Assembly (NCBI RefSeq): GCF_000455605.1
Contig: NC_017025.1
Location: forward strand, 1,550,001-1,614,000
Length of the DNA stretch: 64,000 nt
Origin: Flavobacterium indicum GPTSA100-9 = DSM 17447
Lineage (GTDB): Bacteria > Bacteroidota > Bacteroidia > Flavobacteriales > Flavobacteriaceae
Direction of reading: 5' to 3'
Position 1 is the stretch's first letter, and each line of letters opens with the position of its first letter. The translations under genes and the position numbers were made by a program. The notes below the pieces were generated by a model that saw nothing but the letters and a program-made list of their open reading frames with translations, searched no databases and was not told the origin of the DNA. Positions 43,306-51,706 of this stretch are shown here, one piece after another.

Positions 43306-44697
43306 TTAAATGGTTTCTGCTACTTCCAAAGCCTTATTTAAGGCATTCAATTTATTATATACTTCTTGTAATTCATTTTCTTCAGATGAACGCTCCACGA
43401 TACCAGCTCCAGCTTGAAAATAAAGCGTATGGTTTTTACTTAAAAAGGTTCGAATCATAATAGCGTGATTAAAATTACCGTTAAAATCTAAAAATCCAAC
43501 TGCTCCTCCATAAAAACTTCTATTGGTGGTTTCTATTTCTTCGATTAATTGCATCGCTTTAACTTTAGGGGCTCCAGATAATGTACCGGCAGGAAATGTT
43601 TCGGCTACAACTTGCAGTGCATTTTTATGTTTCAATTTACCTGTAACTTTTGAAACTAAATGAATTACATGAGAAAAAAACTGCACCTCTTTATACTTTT
43701 CTATCGTCACATCAGAACAATTTCTACTTAAATCATTTCGGGCTAAATCCACCAACATAACATGTTCGCTATTTTCTTTTTCATCTTCTGCTAATTTTTT
43801 TGCCAATAAAGCGTCTTGTTCATCATTCCCAGTTCTCTTAAATGTACCCGCAATCGGATGAATTTCAGCAATTGAATCTGTAATTTTGATTTGAGCTTCA
43901 GGAGAAGACCCAAATAATTTAAAATTACCATAATCAAAATAAAACAAGTAGGGTGACGGATTTATACTTCTTAAAGCCCTGTAAACATTGAATTCGTCAC
44001 CTTTAAATTCTTGTTCAAACCGTCTTGACAAAACCAATTGAAAAACATCGCCTCTTTTACAATGTCTTTTAGCTAAGTTAACCCGCTCTTTAAAATCGTT
44101 ATCTTCTAAATTTGAATGCAAATCTCCATTTCTTGCAAATGAAAATGTGGCAAAATTTTTAGTCTGTAAAAGTTGTTCAATTTCTGAATTATAAACGTTT
44201 TCATTTTCAGATATAGTTACAATATAAGCTTCATTTTTGAAATGATTGATTGCAATGCACGTCTGATAAAGTGCATAATACATTTCTGGAATTGAATTTT
44301 CATCCGATTTTGAATGAATTGCAATTTTTTCAAAATATTGTACCGCATCATAACTCATATATCCGAACAACCCATTGATCTGAAAATCGGCATTTGATTG
44401 CACCGTAAATTGGTTTTTAAAACGGTCTAATTCTGCCATGGCCTGGTTAGGATTAATCATTTTTTCTTCAACAATTTCACCTAAAAACTCAATTGTTATT
44501 TTAGAATTTTCTAGTTTGAAAAAAGCCATTGGCTGACAACAAATAAAAGAAAAACTATTGTCTTTAGCATGATAATCACTACTTTCTAATAAAATACTGT
44601 TTGGGAATTTATCTCTAATTTTTAAGTAAATGCTAACCGGAGTTAAGGTATCAGCTACTATTTTTTTTGTTGTACTATGTAATTTATAATTTTTCAT
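43306..44697 (-). CDS. trpE: Anthranilate synthase component I
   Basis: TrpE converts chorismate to anthranilate. The ATG at 44697 (MKNYKLHSTTKKIVADTLTPV) is chosen; the longer frame would read through the attenuator hairpin. The N-terminal LLESSD segment is the LLES motif that binds feedback tryptophan. The catalytic region has QLVLSRRF, FGSSPEAQIKI, PIAGTFKRTGNDEQD, MLVDLARNDLSRN, FPAGTLSGAPKVKAM and GGAVGFLDFNGNF. It is the first structural gene, downstream of a leader peptide and terminator. Confidence 0.97.
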   Translation of the reverse strand: MKNYKLHSTTKKIVADTLTPVSIYLKIRDKFPNSILLESSDYHAKDNSFSFICCQPMAFFKLENSKITIEFLGEIVEEKMINPNQAMAELDRFKNQFTVQSNADFQINGLFGYMSYDAVQYFEKIAIHSKSDENSIPEMYYALYQTCIAINHFKNEAYIVTISENENVYNSEIEQLLQTKNFATFSFARNGDLHSNLEDNDFKERVNLAKRHCKRGDVFQLVLSRRFEQEFKGDEFNVYRALRSINPSPYLFYFDYGNFKLFGSSPEAQIKITDSIAEIHPIAGTFKRTGNDEQDALLAKKLAEDEKENSEHVMLVDLARNDLSRNCSDVTIEKYKEVQFFSHVIHLVSKVTGKLKHKNALQVVAETFPAGTLSGAPKVKAMQLIEEIETTNRSFYGGAVGFLDFNGNFNHAIMIRTFLSKNHTLYFQAGAGIVERSSEENELQEVYNKLNALNKALEVAETI

Positions 44698-44714
44698 TTT
44701 TATCAATTTAGGGT

Positions 44715-44750
44715 AAAAAAAAAGGCTTGTCGTGATTGACAAGCCTTTTT
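44715..44750 (-). terminator. Attenuator terminator of the trp operon leader
   Basis: On the minus strand AAAAAGGCTTGTC pairs with GACAAGCCTTTTT around the loop AATCAC, followed by a run of nine U (44723-44715), ending 18 nt before the trpE ATG. The loop plus the start of the 3' arm contains UCACGAC (44735-44729), which is exactly complementary to GUCGUGA at the end of the leader peptide frame (44795-44789). The two pairings are mutually exclusive, as in classical attenuation. Confidence 0.88.
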
Positions 44751-44788
44751 AGTATATTTTAGTTTCAATTATACAATAAGCGACCTTC

Positions 44789-44845
44789 TCACGACCATCG
44801 ACGTAAGTTAGACCACCACCATGTATTATTTAAAATTGAAATCAT
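44789..44845 (-). CDS. trpL: trp operon leader peptide (attenuation)
   Basis: An 18-codon frame, MISILNNTWWWSNLRRWS followed by UGA, lies between a strong promoter and an intrinsic terminator upstream of trpE. Codons 9-11 and 17 are Trp (UGG), four of eighteen, against about one percent in average proteins. Stalling at codons 9-11 would leave the last codons uncovered, so that GUCGUGA pairs with the terminator and transcription continues; reaching the stop would mask it and allow termination. It is too short for ordinary gene finders. I see no Shine-Dalgarno sequence, only AGAAAA before the ATG, as usual in this group. Confidence 0.88.
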   Translation of the reverse strand: MISILNNTWWWSNLRRWS

Positions 44846-44865
44846 TTTTCTGAATTTGATTGATG

Positions 44866-44896
44866 CAAATCTATAAACTAAAATTTATTATACAAA
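44866..44896 (-). promoter_or_regulatory. Promoter of the trp operon
   Basis: On the minus strand TTTG (44896-44893), a 19-nt spacer and TAGATTTG (44873-44866) match the Bacteroidota consensus exactly. Transcription should begin near 44860, about 15 nt before the leader-peptide ATG. Confidence 0.85.
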
Positions 44897-44915
44897 ATTT
44901 TTGCTCATTTTTTTA

Positions 44916-44923
44916 TAATTTTG
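44916..44923 (+). promoter_or_regulatory. Candidate -10 element (TAATTTTG) for the Smr protein gene
   Basis: TAATTTTG matches TAnnTTTG, 26 nt before the ATG at 44950, and is back-to-back with the trp promoter. Its -33 region would overlap the trp -33 box, so the two promoters may compete. Confidence 0.5.
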
Positions 44924-44949
44924 GAAATTCTCAAATGCTAGGAATAAGA

Positions 44950-45504
44950 ATGAATACTACATTTACTATTGGCGATACTGTAATGGTATTGGATGATTCT
45001 TTAGAAGGAAAAGTTGTTGGCTTTAATAAAGATCATTACATAAAAATTGAAACAACTGAAGGTTTTATTTTAGAATACAAACCCAATGAAATCATAAAAA
45101 TTTCAAATGAAGAAACACAGATACAATTTAACCAAAGTGTATCTCAAGTTTTGGCAGAAAAAGAACCTACAAAAAAGAAAAAATCGCCTCTAATTAAACC
45201 ATCCAAAAAAGATCAAATGGTTTTTGAAGTCGATTTGCATTTAGAAAAAATCATTTCAGGCAAAAACCATAACCTGACTAATTTTGACAAATTAACCATT
45301 CAATTGGACGAAGCAAAAAGAGCGATTGATTTTGCAATAAACAAACGCTATCAAAGAGTGGTATTAATTCACGGTGTAGGTGAAGGGGTATTAAAATCTG
45401 AATTAGAATATTTATTAAAAAGATACGATAATTTAGTCGTACAAGAGGCCAATTACAGTCGATACGGATTAGGGGCAATGGAAATTTATATTAAACAAAA
45501 TTAA
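44950..45504 (+). CDS. Smr-domain protein (MutS2-like C-terminal domain)
   Basis: The start is set at ATG 44950 (MNTTFTIGDTVMVLDDSLEGKVVGF), because a -10 element and the trp promoter occupy the upstream part of the longer frame. The N-terminal SH3-like region (about residues 5-50) resembles that of flavobacterial Smr proteins. A basic linker with KKKKSPLIKPSKKD (about 77-90) precedes the Smr domain (about 95-184) with VDLHLEKI and VLIHGVGEGVLKSEL. Smr domains are nucleases or nucleic-acid binders; the exact role is unknown. The cysteine desulfurase gene follows after 4 nt. Confidence 0.85.
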   Translation: MNTTFTIGDTVMVLDDSLEGKVVGFNKDHYIKIETTEGFILEYKPNEIIKISNEETQIQFNQSVSQVLAEKEPTKKKKSPLIKPSKKDQMVFEVDLHLEKIISGKNHNLTNFDKLTIQLDEAKRAIDFAINKRYQRVVLIHGVGEGVLKSELEYLLKRYDNLVVQEANYSRYGLGAMEIYIKQN

Positions 45505-45508
45505 AGCT

Positions 45509-46630
45509 ATGCAAAAAATATATTTAGATAATGCCGCTACTACTCCACTTCGCAAAGAAGTTATTGAAGAAATGGTACATGTTCTAACACATGATTTTGG
45601 AAATCCATCATCTACACATTCCTTCGGAAGAAGTGCTAAAACAATAATAGAAACTTCTCGAAAAACCATAGCGAAACAGTTAAATTGTTCTGCACAAGAA
45701 ATTATTTTTACGAGTAGTGCTACTGAATCTACGAATTGGATTTTACATCAATTTGTTTCTAATTTGGGGGTAAAAAGAATCCTATCCAGCAAAATTGAAC
45801 ACCACGCAACATTGCATACGCTGGAACATTTAGCAAAAGAATTTGGTATTCAAGTTGAATATGTTACAATTGAAAAAAATGGGGCAATTAATCTTAACCA
45901 TTTAGAAAATTTACTTGAAGATTCCGTTAAAACTGCCGTATGTTTAATGCATGTAAACAATGAAATAGGAACTGTTTTAGATTTAAAAAAGGTATCCGAC
46001 TTATGTCAAAAAAATAATGCCTATTTTTTTTGTGATACAGTACAATCAATAGGGAAAACAGAAATTGACTTAAAAGAAATTCCAGTCGACTTTATTATTG
46101 CAAGTGCACATAAATTTCATGGCCCCAAAGGAGTTGGTTTTGTGTATATCAAAAAGAATATTCTAATTAATCCCATGTTATATGGAGGCGAACAAGAAAA
46201 AGGAATGCGTGCTGGTACTGAAGCCACTCATCAAATCGCGGGTTTAGCAAAAGCATTAGAATTAAGCTATTTAAAATTAAATGAAGAACGAGAATATATT
46301 TCAAATTTAAAACAATATTGTCTATCAAAATTACAAGAATCCTTACCGGCGACTACTGTTAATGGGGAAAATACTTTTTATAATATTTTAAATATAACCC
46401 TGCCAATTTCTGAAGAAAAAACCGCCATGATTTTATTTAATTTAGATATGAAAGGAATTGCTGTTTCTAGAGGAAGTGCTTGCCAAAGCGGGAGCATTAA
46501 ACCTTCTCATGTTTTAGCGGCTTTTTTACCAGAAGAAGATTTAAAAAAACCTTCGTTACGAATTTCATTTAGTCATTACAACACTAAAGAAGAAATTGAT
46601 TTATTTGTAAGTGAAATTACAAAAATTTAA
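45509..46630 (+). CDS. Cysteine desulfurase (NifS/IscS family)
   Basis: PLP enzyme that takes sulfur from cysteine for Fe-S clusters or tRNA thiolation. The 373-residue protein starts IYLDNAATTPLRKEV, has the PLP lysine K202 in SAHKFHGPKG, and the catalytic cysteine C325 in SRGSACQSGS. The long active-site loop places it in the IscS/NifS-like class I rather than the SufS type. No iscU or sulfur acceptor is adjacent, so the target pathway is open. It lies 4 nt after the Smr gene and is probably co-transcribed. Confidence 0.94.
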   Translation: MQKIYLDNAATTPLRKEVIEEMVHVLTHDFGNPSSTHSFGRSAKTIIETSRKTIAKQLNCSAQEIIFTSSATESTNWILHQFVSNLGVKRILSSKIEHHATLHTLEHLAKEFGIQVEYVTIEKNGAINLNHLENLLEDSVKTAVCLMHVNNEIGTVLDLKKVSDLCQKNNAYFFCDTVQSIGKTEIDLKEIPVDFIIASAHKFHGPKGVGFVYIKKNILINPMLYGGEQEKGMRAGTEATHQIAGLAKALELSYLKLNEEREYISNLKQYCLSKLQESLPATTVNGENTFYNILNITLPISEEKTAMILFNLDMKGIAVSRGSACQSGSIKPSHVLAAFLPEEDLKKPSLRISFSHYNTKEEIDLFVSEITKI

Positions 46631-46724
46631 ATTGGACAATTCAAATAGGAATAAAATGATTCCGTTCTTGGATTTAATTTAGCTTATCAATTTACTCAAG
46701 AAAAAATACTTCTTAAAAAATCAT

Positions 46725-46759
46725 AAAAAAATCCCGAGTCATTTACTCGGGATTTTTTT
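46725..46759. terminator. Bidirectional terminator between convergent genes
   Basis: AAAAAAATCCCGAGT pairs with ACTCGGGATTTTTTT around the loop CATTT. A- and T-tracts on both sides let it stop the plus-strand cysteine desulfurase unit and the minus-strand DUF2911 gene. Confidence 0.9.
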
Positions 46760-47607
46760 TATTTTTTAGACCAAACATTTATACTGTCTGTATTCTGTTT
46801 AATGTAATCTTGATTATTTGCTTTAGTCGCCCCAGCTAGAGAAATTTTAGCCGATTCAATAGCCGCTTTTATATCTCCTAACTTATATTGAATTAATGAC
46901 TTTAATCTGTAATACCAAAACGGAACTTCAGGCTCTTTACTCAATGCAATGGCTTTATTAATCCACTCTAATGCTTTGTTAAAATCAGAATTGGATTGAT
47001 AGAAATATTGTGCAGAAGTAAAATAATCATTTGCCGTTGGACCTTCTAAAGTTTGATTTATATTTTTAATTACCACTTTTTGCGTTGGAACTTCAAATTT
47101 CAATGATACAAATGTCTTCTCCCAAGACAAATCTAATGTTGCAGAATCAGTAGTTACATTATCAATCGAAATAGTAAATGTTTCAATATGTGTAGGTAAA
47201 ACTTGTGGCGAAACAGAAACTCGTAAGGCTACTTCAGCTTCATCCCAAACTTCTGGTAACCCCCAATTAGATACATCTTTATAAAAAATAATGTCCCAAG
47301 CATCTGCCTTTGGTGTAGTATATAAAGCATATTTCCCTTTTGGTAATAACTTTCCAGAAATTGTAACGTCTTCACTAAAAGAAATTGTTGTATTTTCATT
47401 TGCTCCCGTTCGCCAATTTTTTCCATAGGGTACTAATTCACCATAAACAGGTCTTCCTTTAGCACTAGGTCTAGAATAATTAATATCAATTGTTGTTAAA
47501 CCTACAACTTGCTGTACTTTTGATAATGGACTTGCTTGAGGAATTTTAATTTGTGCCTGAACTATTGTAGCTACAAATAATATCCCTAATAATAACTTGT
47601 TCTTCAT
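46759..47607 (-). CDS. DUF2911 protein with C-terminal TPR-like repeats, secreted
   Basis: The 282-residue protein has signal peptide MKNKLLLGILFVATIVQAQ and the DUF2911 core (about residues 25-165): DINYSRPSAKGRPVYGELVPYGKNWRTGANENTTISF and a later ALYTTPKADAWDIIFYKD. Residues about 185-280 look like tetratricopeptide-type helical hairpins (SDFNKALEWINKAIALSKEPEVPFWYYRLK). DUF2911 proteins are common in Bacteroidota and of unknown function, probably periplasmic. It is a single gene. Confidence 0.9.
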   Translation of the reverse strand: MKNKLLLGILFVATIVQAQIKIPQASPLSKVQQVVGLTTIDINYSRPSAKGRPVYGELVPYGKNWRTGANENTTISFSEDVTISGKLLPKGKYALYTTPKADAWDIIFYKDVSNWGLPEVWDEAEVALRVSVSPQVLPTHIETFTISIDNVTTDSATLDLSWEKTFVSLKFEVPTQKVVIKNINQTLEGPTANDYFTSAQYFYQSNSDFNKALEWINKAIALSKEPEVPFWYYRLKSLIQYKLGDIKAAIESAKISLAGATKANNQDYIKQNTDSINVWSKK

Positions 47608-47727
47608 AACTCTATTTTTTTGCTAATTTACTATTAATTTACTTTTTAATATTGTTAATAAAATTATAAATATAAAATTATTTATTTTATTTGTTTAACA
47701 TTATTTCTTTTTTGTTAAACAAAATTG

Positions 47728-47735
47728 TAACTTTG
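47728..47735 (+). promoter_or_regulatory. Candidate -10 element (TAACTTTG) for the photolyase operon
   Basis: TAACTTTG matches TAnnTTTG, 22 nt before the SRPBCC gene ATG at 47758, the first gene of the photolyase group. No canonical -33 at 19 nt; a TTTG 13 nt upstream is the nearest. Confidence 0.45.
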
Positions 47736-47757
47736 TTTCGTTATAAAAAAATTGTAC

Positions 47758-48222
47758 ATGAAAATATACCGCTTACATACGAAACAAAATTTACCTATTT
47801 CTAAAGAAACCGCATGGTCATTTTTGTCTGATCCAAAAAACTTAAAAACCATTACTCCGGATTATATGAGTTTTGATATTTTAAGTGGAGCTGATAGAAA
47901 AATGTTTCCGGGACAAATTATTCAATACATAGTTACTCCTATATTAGGTATAAAAACAAAATGGGTAACTGAAATTACTCATGTTGTAGAAGATGAATAT
48001 TTTGTTGATGAGCAACGATTTGGGCCTTATTCTCTCTGGCATCATAAACATTTTATAAAAGAAATTGAAGGAGGAGTTGAAATGGAAGATATAATTGATT
48101 ATAAAATTCCATTTGGATGGATAGGACAATTAATGCATCCTATTCTAGTAAAGCCAAAATTAGATGAAATTTTTGCCTACAGAAGAAAGAAATTAATTGA
48201 ACTTTTTGGTGAATTTAAATAA
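47758..48222 (+). CDS. SRPBCC-fold (START/Bet v1-like) protein
   Basis: ATG at 47758 (MKIYRLHTKQNLPISKETAWSFLSDPKNLKTITPDYM) gives a 154-residue protein. The pattern of an ETAW-x-FLSDP-x-NL motif and a ligand-cavity segment with HKHFIKEIEGGVEMEDIIDYKIPFG (about residues 99-123) fits the SRPBCC/polyketide cyclase fold. Such proteins bind hydrophobic ligands. It lies 6 nt upstream of a DNA photolyase, an arrangement that hints at a light-linked cofactor or lipid role; that is inference. Confidence 0.85.
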   Translation: MKIYRLHTKQNLPISKETAWSFLSDPKNLKTITPDYMSFDILSGADRKMFPGQIIQYIVTPILGIKTKWVTEITHVVEDEYFVDEQRFGPYSLWHHKHFIKEIEGGVEMEDIIDYKIPFGWIGQLMHPILVKPKLDEIFAYRRKKLIELFGEFK

Positions 48223-48228
48223 TATAAA

Positions 48229-49515
48229 ATGACAATTTTCTGGTTTAGACGCGATTTACGTTTAGAAGACAATACCGCTTTATTTCATGCCTTAAATGAA
48301 AATGAGGAAGTATTGCCGATTTTTATATTCGATACCACTATTTTAAAACACCTAGACAAGCAAGATGCCCGTGTTTCATTCATTCATCAAGAACTTAATA
48401 AAATTAATCTAAAACTAAAATCTATAGGTAAAAGTTTAGCCTTGTTCTATGGTACACCAGAAGAAATATTTAATCAATTAATTGCTGAAAATTCAATTGA
48501 AGCTGTTTATGCCAATCATGATTATGAACCCGCTGCACGAAAAAGAGATAAAAGCGTAAATGAACTATTGAAATCAAACGGTATTTCGTTTAAAACTTGT
48601 AAAGATCAAGTCATATTTGAGAAATCTGAAGTAGTTAAAGAGGATGGCTCTCCTTATGTGGTCTATACCCCCTATTCAAAAAAATGGTTAGAAAAATTCA
48701 AATCAATTCAACTGAATAATTATCCTTCTGAAACCTTAACTCATAAATTTACAAACCATAATTATCCTTTTTTAACTTTAGAAAATATTGGTTTTGTCCC
48801 CACTTCTATTCGATTGCCACACTTTACAATTGATGAAAAACGTATTAGTAATTATGAAGGTACACGAAATTTTCCTGCTATTGAAGGTACTTCTTTAATT
48901 GGAATTCATTTAAGATTTGGCACCATCAGTATTCGAAAATTAGTTAATTATGTTCAAAATTTTTCAAACGTTACATATTTAAAAGAATTAATTTGGCGTG
49001 AATTTTTTATGCAAATCCTTTGGCATTTTCCTCACACAACAGCTAAAAGTTTTAAAGAAAAATACGATGCCATTGAGTGGCTAAATAATGAATTAGACTT
49101 TAATAAATGGTGTGAAGGAAAAACAGGATATCCATTTGTAGATGCAGGGATGCGCGAACTCAATGCAACCGGACACATGCACAATCGTGTTCGTATGATT
49201 GTAGCCAGTTTTTTATGTAAACATTTATTAATTGATTGGCGTTGGGGTGAAGCTTATTTTGCTACTAAACTTTTAGATTACGAACAAGCAAGTAATGTCG
49301 GGAACTGGCAATGGGCCGCTGGTAGTGGTGTTGATGCAGCCCCTTATTTTAGAATTTTTAATCCGACTGAACAAATAAAAAAATTTGATTCAGAGTTAAA
49401 ATATATTAAAAAATGGATTCCGGAGTTGAACACTTCAAACTATCCAGAACCTATAATTGAACACAAACTAGCAAGAGAAAGATGTTTAACTACGTATAAA
49501 AAAGCCGTTGGATAA
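48229..49515 (+). CDS. phr: Deoxyribodipyrimidine photolyase (DNA photolyase)
   Basis: DNA photolyase uses FADH- and blue light to split cyclobutane pyrimidine dimers. The 428-residue protein has the N-terminal alpha/beta chromophore domain ([19 protein letters not shown]) and the FAD domain with [26 protein letters not shown] (about residues 210-240), [23 protein letters not shown] and [24 protein letters not shown] (about 355-378), which carries the flavin-proximal Trp of the class I triad. It overlaps nothing and is immediately followed by a paralogue whose ATG begins at the next base after the stop. Confidence 0.96.
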   Translation: [428 protein letters not shown]

Positions 49516-50976
49516 ATGAATGTAGTTTGGTTAAAAAAAGATTTACGATTAATTGATCATGAACCCTTGTTTGAATCACAAAAACAAAGTGGGAAAACCC
49601 TTTTATTGTATATATTTGAACCCGAACTCAAAAATGATCCACATTATAGCAAAAGACATTTCGATTTTATAAAACAATCTCTTGAAGAGTTACAACTTGA
49701 ATTATCTAAATTACATACTCAAATATTAATTGTTGAAGGCAATGCTTTAGCCATTTTTAAAAAACTACATAGCATTCATTCTATTAAAAATGTGTTTTCA
49801 CATCAAGAAACCGGTATAAATACTACATACCAAAGAGATATTCAATTACATAATTGGTTCAAAAGTGAAAATATAGTTTGGAATGAATACGTATGGAATG
49901 GAGTATTCAGAGGTCGAAAAAATAGAGAATCTTGGAAAAACGATTGGTATCAATATATGGAAAGTAATCTCTTCCCTGCTCCAACGAATTCAAGGGTTTT
50001 TATTAAATATTCCGAAATAGAACAGATTGAAAACAGCTTTCAAATTCCTAATTTAAAGACAAATACTTTAACTCTTTTTCAAAAAGGTGGTGTAAAAACT
50101 GGTTTACGTTATTTGCATACATTTCTAAATGAACGGGTTCAAAACTATTCAAAATATATTTCAAAACCAGAACTGGGCCGAAAAAGTTGCAGTAGACTTT
50201 CGCCTTATATTACTTGGGGCAATTTATCGGTTCGTCAAGTCTATCATTTGGCTTGGCAAAAAAGACAAGAAGGAAAATTTAAAAAACAAATTGATAATTT
50301 TGCTTCACGATTACGATGGCAAGCACATTTTATTCAAAAATTTGAAATGGAACCAGAAATGGAATTTCAAGCCATAAACAAGGCATTTAGAAATTTAAAT
50401 CAAATGAAAAATAGTGCCTTTCAAAAAGCTTGGAAAAATGGAACTACGGGTTTCCCTCTAGTTGATGCCTGTATGCGTTGTTTAAAAGAAACCGGGTATT
50501 TAAATTTTAGAATGCGTGCCTTAATAGTGTCTTTTTTTACTCATGATTTGTTTCAACCTTGGCAAGATTGTGTTCATTATTTAGCACAACAATTTTTAGA
50601 TTTTGAAGCCGGAATTCATTATCCTCAAATTCAAATGCAAGCGGGAGTTTCAGGAATTAATACCATTCGCATTTATAATGTTGTAAAAAACTCGCAAGAA
50701 CATGATGAATCGGGTGAGTTTATAAAAAAATGGGTACCCGAATTGAAAAATATTCCCATTCAATTTATACATGAACCTTGGAAAATGACGCCAATTGAAG
50801 AAACTTTATATGGTTTTAGAATAGGAATAGATTACCCAAAACCAATTGTAAATCAAGAAAATGCGAGAAAAAAGGCAAGCGACTACTTTTGGAACATTAA
50901 AAAATCAGAAGAAGCAAAAAAAGATAATAAACGAATTCTAAAAATACACACCGACGCATCAAATAACAAATCATAA
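49516..50976 (+). CDS. Divergent cryptochrome/photolyase family protein
   Basis: The ATG follows the phr stop without a gap, so translation is coupled. The 486-residue protein has the N-terminal photolyase domain ([17 protein letters not shown]) and an FAD domain with [18 protein letters not shown] and [21 protein letters not shown]. Where canonical enzymes read [21 protein letters not shown], this one reads [19 protein letters not shown], then INTIRIYN (about residues 359-385), so the flavin-proximal Trp of the triad appears to be Pro or Ile and the DAAPYF segment is altered. It may be a photoreceptor or an unusual repair enzyme. Related flavobacterial copies exist, as far as I recall. Confidence 0.85.
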   Translation: MNVVWLKKDLRLIDHEPLFESQKQSGKTLLLYIFEPELKNDPHYSKRHFDFIKQSLEELQLELSKLHTQILIVEGNALAIFKKLHSIHSIKNVFSHQETGINTTYQRDIQLHNWFKSENIVWNEYVWNGVFRGRKNRESWKNDWYQYMESNLFPAPTNSRVFIKYSEIEQIENSFQIPNLKTNTLTLFQKGGVKTGLRYLHTFLNERVQNYSKYISKPELGRKSCSRLSPYITWGNLSVRQVYHLAWQKRQEGKFKKQIDNFASRLRWQAHFIQKFEMEPEMEFQAINKAFRNLNQMKNSAFQKAWKNGTTGFPLVDACMRCLKETGYLNFRMRALIVSFFTHDLFQPWQDCVHYLAQQFLDFEAGIHYPQIQMQAGVSGINTIRIYNVVKNSQEHDESGEFIKKWVPELKNIPIQFIHEPWKMTPIEETLYGFRIGIDYPKPIVNQENARKKASDYFWNIKKSEEAKKDNKRILKIHTDASNNKS

Positions 50977-51606
50977 TTTTAGTTCTGAAAAGTGTCGGAT
51001 CACTTGGTCTGCTAAACTATAATCTTGGTTTTTAGAATTTTCGCTTTTATATCCAACACAATATACACCAGCTGCTTTTGCCGCTTGAATACCATTTGTA
51101 CTGTCTTCTATAATGATACATTGCTCTTTTGAAGAATTGGATAATCGGACCGCCTCTATAAAAATAGCTGGATTAGGTTTGGATTGAGGAAAGTCTTCAC
51201 CTGATACGATATGGGAAAAATAAGGATGTAAATTAAAACGATTAAACACCCGTTCAATGGTTACTTTTGAAGCTGAGGAAGCCAAAATTAATTGCTTTCC
51301 CTTTAGATGCAATTGTTGTATCAAATCTTCTACTCCATCTAATAAAAACAAGTCCTCTTTTGTATCAAATGCATCATTGAATAAATTTCTTTTTGTTTGA
51401 ACTAAATCATGTATTTCACCTTCAATTCCAAAAATATCTTTAATTTTTTGATAAACATTTTTAGTAGAATTTCCAGTAAAAGAAGTATATAAATCATGAG
51501 ACACTTCAATATTTAATTGTTTAAAATGCTGGTAATAAGCATAATGATGAACCGGCTCTGTATCAACAATAACACCGTCCATATCAAATATTATAGTTTG
51601 AATCAT
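50971..51606 (-). CDS. HAD-family sugar phosphatase / beta-phosphoglucomutase-like
   Basis: The 211-residue protein has [18 protein letters not shown] (nucleophile D8, acid D10), [33 protein letters not shown] (Lys motif) and [17 protein letters not shown], all four HAD motifs of the beta-PGM/phosphatase subgroup. The cap domain lies at about 15-90. Substrate unknown; a sugar phosphate is likely. Its 3' end overlaps the end of the convergent photolyase-like gene by 6 nt, and no terminator is evident between them. Confidence 0.93.
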   Translation of the reverse strand: MIQTIIFDMDGVIVDTEPVHHYAYYQHFKQLNIEVSHDLYTSFTGNSTKNVYQKIKDIFGIEGEIHDLVQTKRNLFNDAFDTKEDLFLLDGVEDLIQQLHLKGKQLILASSASKVTIERVFNRFNLHPYFSHIVSGEDFPQSKPNPAIFIEAVRLSNSSKEQCIIIEDSTNGIQAAKAAGVYCVGYKSENSKNQDYSLADQVIRHFSELKL

Positions 51607-51622
51607 AATTTACGATTTTTTA

Positions 51623-51652
51623 CAAAACTACGTTAATTTTGCAAAAATTCAA
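51623..51652 (-). promoter_or_regulatory. Promoter of the HAD phosphatase gene
   Basis: On the minus strand TTG (51652-51650), 19 nt, then TAGTTTTG (51630-51623). The ATG at 51606 is 16 nt beyond the -10 box, so the leader would be about 10 nt long. It overlaps the divergent sigma-factor promoter. Confidence 0.7.
51634..51641 (+). promoter_or_regulatory. Candidate -10 element (TAATTTTG) for the ECF sigma operon
   Basis: TAATTTTG matches TAnnTTTG, 65 nt before the TTG start at 51707. It overlaps the spacer of the divergent HAD gene promoter. No -33 at 19 nt. Confidence 0.4.
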
Positions 51653-51706
51653 TTTTGAATTAAACCTTTTTATTTACTTTTAGTCTTATTAGAAAAAGAA
51701 GGAATT

